24,244 bases of DNA from Bacillota bacterium (lineage in GTDB: Bacteria > Bacillota > Clostridia > Oscillospirales > Ruminococcaceae), in the NCBI GenBank assembly GCA_023391005.1, contig JAEWBS010000074.1:1-24244 (forward strand), written 5' to 3'. This document shows positions 21,707-24,244 of the stretch, piece after piece. The translations under genes and the position numbers were made by a program. Positions within the stretch are counted from its first letter, which is position 1. Each line of letters opens with the position of its first letter. Below the pieces are notes generated by a model. That model worked only from the letters and a program-made list of their open reading frames with translations, did not search any database and was not told the origin of the DNA.

Positions 21707-23407
21707 ATGAACAGATCCCTCTACTCCGGCGTCTCTGGCTTAAAAGCGCACCAGACACGCATGGACGTTATCGGCAATAACATTTCAAACGTCAACACCT
21801 ACGGCTTTAAAGCGAGCCGCGTCACCTTTAAAGACGTCTACTACCAGACGGTCAGCGCGGGCAGTGCCGGTTCCTCAACCGTAGGCGGCACCAACCCAGG
21901 CTCGATCGGCTACGGCACGCAGGTAGGCTCGGTCGACCTGCTGATGGGCCAGTCCTCCTTTACCATGACCGACAGCACCATGGACTTGGCTATCGACGGC
22001 GAGGGCTTCTTTCAGGTGCAGGACGCTGACGGCAACAAATATTTCACCCGTGCCGGCGCGCTCACCTTTGATTCGGCCGGTAACCTTGTCGATTCTCAGG
22101 GCAACTTTGTGCTGGGCATCTCGGGCAACCCGCTGGGCAAATCACCCGGCAGCAACCTGATTCAGCTAAGCCTGCCCTCGGTCACGCCGTCCACCTCCTC
22201 GGTCTCTACCAGCATTAACGATGTCAAATACTCTCTCTCAACCTCAAACTACACCTCGGCGGGCAATATTTCGATGCAGCTTATTCAGGGGTCGGGCATG
22301 ACCGACGGCACAAAGGCTGTTGCTCAGGTTGGTACCAACGGCATCGTTATAACACTAAACGCCGGTGAAAACTTCTCGTCGCTTGACGATTTGAACAACG
22401 CCATCAACGACGCGATCGACACCTATATGCAGGAAACCACCGGTACCAGCCATCCGGCCGGAAAATTTACCATCAAGATGGACCCCGCCGATAAATGGCC
22501 CGCGGGCGGCCTGAAAGGCGAGGAAATCTGCTCGACCGACTTTACGCTTCAGTCGGGCAAGGCGACCGGCTGGCCAGGCGCTACCATCGGCGGCGGCTTT
22601 TCGCCGACCGGCACCACCGGCAGTAGCTTTGGCAGCAACTTTACCGACGGTGAGCTTGCGGGCTTTACAATCGACTATGACGACACTTCAAAGTCTATGA
22701 AGGTCTCGATGGAAATTGACGGTGAAACCTACGAGGGCTACGTCGACAATACCAAAACCGAGATTGGAACTATGAAGCTGATCAATACTTCCGGTAATAC
22801 TGCCGACTATATCGTTATGAACCGCCCGAGCTATAAAACCATTGTCGATACCCTAAAGAAGGATGCCGCCGCGCCCCTCGACGCCGACGGTAACCTTAAC
22901 GCCAACTTTCAGTTTGACGCGCTCACCGCCGCAGGCGTCGCTACGCCCGGCGACACGACCTTCACCGCCGCGTCCCCCAGCAAGGCGCTCGGCCTCTCAG
23001 GCAGCAAGCTGGTGCTCTCGGGCGGTACCGAGGGCGGCGCGCAGGGCATTGAGAGCCTGACCGGCATCGCCGTCAGCGCCGACGGCACCATCATCGCCAC
23101 CCACGGACAGCTTGGCGAGGTGGTCGTGGGGCAGATCAACCTTGTTACCTTCGGCAACCCCGAGGGTCTGATTCAATCGAGTGGCACCTATTTCACCACC
23201 TCAGCCAACAGCGGCCAGATGAGCTATTGCCAGCCCGGTACCGGCGGCTCAGGCGGCCTCGTCTCCGGCTCGTTGGAGCTTTCAAACGTCGACCTTTCGA
23301 AAGAATTTTCCGACATGATCACGACCCAGCGCGGCTATCAGGCTTGCTCGCGTCTGATCACCGTCTCGGACCAGATGCTTGAGGAACTTGTCAACTTAAA
23401 GCGCTAA
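21707..23407 (+). CDS. flgE: Flagellar hook protein FlgE
   Basis: A 566-residue hook subunit, longer than the roughly 400 residues of the enteric protein because of a large central, surface-exposed region (about 150-470). The N-terminal D0 motif is MNRSLYSGVSGLKAHQTRMD followed by IGNNISNVNTYGFKASRVTF. The conserved LAIDGEGFFQVQDADG lies near residues 93-108. The C-terminal D0/D1 reads LELSNVDLSKEFSDMITTQR and ends DQMLEELVNLKR. Three cysteines are present (275, 508 and 547), which is unusual for an exported filament-type protein. AAGGAGC precedes ATG 21707. It lies 86 nt after DUF3766 with no terminator between, and a stem-loop separates it from flbD. Confidence 0.97.
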   Translation: MNRSLYSGVSGLKAHQTRMDVIGNNISNVNTYGFKASRVTFKDVYYQTVSAGSAGSSTVGGTNPGSIGYGTQVGSVDLLMGQSSFTMTDSTMDLAIDGEGFFQVQDADGNKYFTRAGALTFDSAGNLVDSQGNFVLGISGNPLGKSPGSNLIQLSLPSVTPSTSSVSTSINDVKYSLSTSNYTSAGNISMQLIQGSGMTDGTKAVAQVGTNGIVITLNAGENFSSLDDLNNAINDAIDTYMQETTGTSHPAGKFTIKMDPADKWPAGGLKGEEICSTDFTLQSGKATGWPGATIGGGFSPTGTTGSSFGSNFTDGELAGFTIDYDDTSKSMKVSMEIDGETYEGYVDNTKTEIGTMKLINTSGNTADYIVMNRPSYKTIVDTLKKDAAAPLDADGNLNANFQFDALTAAGVATPGDTTFTAASPSKALGLSGSKLVLSGGTEGGAQGIESLTGIAVSADGTIIATHGQLGEVVVGQINLVTFGNPEGLIQSSGTYFTTSANSGQMSYCQPGTGGSGGLVSGSLELSNVDLSKEFSDMITTQRGYQACSRLITVSDQMLEELVNLKR

Positions 23408-23420
23408 AGGCATATTTTGC

Positions 23421-23477
23421 GGCAGCTCTGGGGCTGCTGCCACAGGCGATAAATCCGTTTGCCGCTTGTGGCAGCAG
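23421..23477 (+). other. Stem-loop with alternative pairing between flgE and flbD
   Basis: A 15-bp stem pairs 23434-23448 with 23463-23477 (one G-T pair, 14-nt loop). There is no T run after it, so it is probably not a simple terminator. The sequence GGCAGC at 23421-23426 can instead pair with GCTGCC at 23436-23441, inside the same 5' arm, so two mutually exclusive hairpins are possible. It lies 18 nt before the flbD ribosome binding site and may mark RNA processing, stabilise the flgE message or tune flbD-mot expression. Confidence 0.55.
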
Positions 23478-23509
23478 ACCCAATTAGATTAATTAAGGAG
23501 AATCTTTTG

Positions 23510-23722
23510 ATGATCATGCTCACGAAACTCAATGGCGTCGAGTTTGTTCTCAACTGCGACCACATCGAAACGATTCAGGAAAGCCCCGATACCACGATAC
23601 ACCTCACCAACGGTAAAATATATATCGTTCGTGAAAGCATGCGGCAAATTGTGGAACTGACCACCAATTACCGCAGAAATATCTTCAGCAAGTTATATAA
23701 CCGAGGTGATTTTGGTGGCTAA
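23510..23722 (+). CDS. flbD: Flagellar protein FlbD (SwrD-like)
   Basis: A 70-residue protein of the small FlbD/SwrD family, which lies before the motor genes in Firmicutes. In Bacillus subtilis SwrD raises flagellar power for swarming. Family features are IMLTKLNGVEFVLNCDHIET near the start, then ESPDTTIHLTNGKIYIV and the C-terminal VELTTNYRRNIF. ATG 23510 gives the standard MIxLTxLNG opening, with AAGGAG (23495-23500) 9 nt upstream. An ATG at 23516 and a TTG at 23507 are alternatives. The stop overlaps the motA start by 8 nt, consistent with coupling to the stator. Confidence 0.92.
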   Translation: MIMLTKLNGVEFVLNCDHIETIQESPDTTIHLTNGKIYIVRESMRQIVELTTNYRRNIFSKLYNRGDFGG

Positions 23723-24244
23723 GGAAAAGGCAAAGCAGCGGGGGGGCAAAAGCAGCTCTTTTGATCTGCTGACGCTTGTCGGCGTTATCGGCGCTCTTGT
23801 GCTGATCTGGTTCGGTATTGTTTTTGTCGAGGCACCCAAGGAGGGCTCAGCCAACTACGAAGATGCTTTGGCATCGTATGAGGCTACCGGCCCCTTTGCG
23901 ATGAATAAGTTCGGCGGTTTTATTAACTACCCAAGTATTGCGATCACCTTTGGCGGTACCATCGCCGCTTTGATGGTCTCATTCCCCGCTTCGACCTTTA
24001 AAAGGGTGCCAAGCCATCTAAAAATCGCGTTTTTCCCGACGATCTACGATTCTCAAAGCTACATAGCCCAGATTGTCGAATTCGCTAAAGAAGCCCGCTC
24101 AAAGGGCCTTTTGTCGCTGGAAGACAAGCTTCAGGGCGCTTCTGATCCTTTTCTCAAAAGCAGCCTGATGCTTGTTGTCGACTCGGTCGAGCCTGAAAAG
24201 GTGCATGCCCTCTTAGACGCCGAGCTTGGCCATCTTGAGGACCG
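23715..24244 (+). CDS. motA: Flagellar motor stator protein MotA (5' part, runs off the window)
   Basis: The first 176 codons of motA. The start is GTG 23715, 6 nt after GAGGTG (23703-23708). A TTG one codon earlier is closer to that site. The first membrane helix is LLTLVGVIGALVLIWFGIVF (18-37). The second begins near NYPSIAITFGGTIAALMVSF (71-90). The cytoplasmic segment FAKEARSKGLLSLEDK keeps the Arg and Glu that in MotA contact FliG. MotA forms the proton- or sodium-driven stator with MotB, presumably encoded next. The loop between the first two helices is about 30 residues (39-68, EAPKEGSANYEDALASYEAT…), clearly longer than the short turn usual in MotA. The 3' end is outside the window. 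Confidence 0.95.
   Translation, partial: MAKEKAKQRGGKSSSFDLLTLVGVIGALVLIWFGIVFVEAPKEGSANYEDALASYEATGPFAMNKFGGFINYPSIAITFGGTIAALMVSFPASTFKRVPSHLKIAFFPTIYDSQSYIAQIVEFAKEARSKGLLSLEDKLQGASDPFLKSSLMLVVDSVEPEKVHALLDAELGHLED

Overview
The window looks like chromosomal DNA of a motile, anaerobic Gram-positive Firmicute of the class Clostridia, possibly Oscillospirales/Ruminococcaceae. That placement is an inference. It rests on a class B sortase, a clostridial-style flagellar gene order (…flgD–TIGR02530/DUF3766–flgE–flbD–motA), a c-di-AMP (ydaO/yuaA) riboswitch, an electron-bifurcating lactate dehydrogenase set, and GC-rich genes separated by strongly AT-rich spacers. All genes I can support lie on the + strand. 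Only promoter sequences at the left edge point left.

Layout. (1) Positions 1-350: leftward promoter(s) leaving the window, possibly an rRNA-type tandem pair, then a solitary tRNA-Arg(CCG) with its own promoter and a 17-bp-stem terminator. (2) 351-765: AT-rich spacer with two palindromes just ahead of the next gene. (3) 766-5477: a catabolic operon of etfB, ferredoxin-fused etfA, a GlcD-type FAD 2-hydroxyacid (lactate) dehydrogenase and a YkvI-family membrane protein, closed by a terminator. The first three match the LctBCD electron-bifurcating lactate dehydrogenase. The fourth is a candidate substrate transporter in the place where a lactate permease might be expected. (4) 5478-6828: a possible RDD-protein remnant, then a promoter, a 5' hairpin, a c-di-AMP riboswitch, a divergent DapB-family reductase and a terminator. 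(5) 6838-12161: a 1459-residue secreted protein with about six cadherin-like beta-sandwich repeats, followed 4 nt later by a class B sortase. The large protein ends in NPNTGSEV with no hydrophobic tail, which is odd. (6) 12165-24244: flagellar genes. flgB-flgC form a short unit closed by a terminator. After an AT-rich gap with two good sigma-A promoters comes fliE-fliF-fliG-fliH-fliI-fliJ-fliK-flgD-DUF3766-flgE-flbD-motA, which runs off the right edge.

How the genes work together. EtfAB plus the dehydrogenase would oxidise lactate with NAD+ at the expense of reduced ferredoxin. The flagellar genes build, in order, the proximal rod (FlgB, FlgC, FliE), the MS ring and rotor (FliF, FliG), the export ATPase complex (FliH, FliI, FliJ), hook-length control and hook cap (FliK, FlgD), the hook (FlgE) and the stator (MotA). 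The most interesting points are the riboswitch–DapB-like pair, the tailless NPNTG protein beside its sortase, the Fn3 domain on FlgD, the enlarged MotA loop and the YkvI-type transporter in an Lct operon. No CRISPR array, insertion sequence or phage gene was seen.
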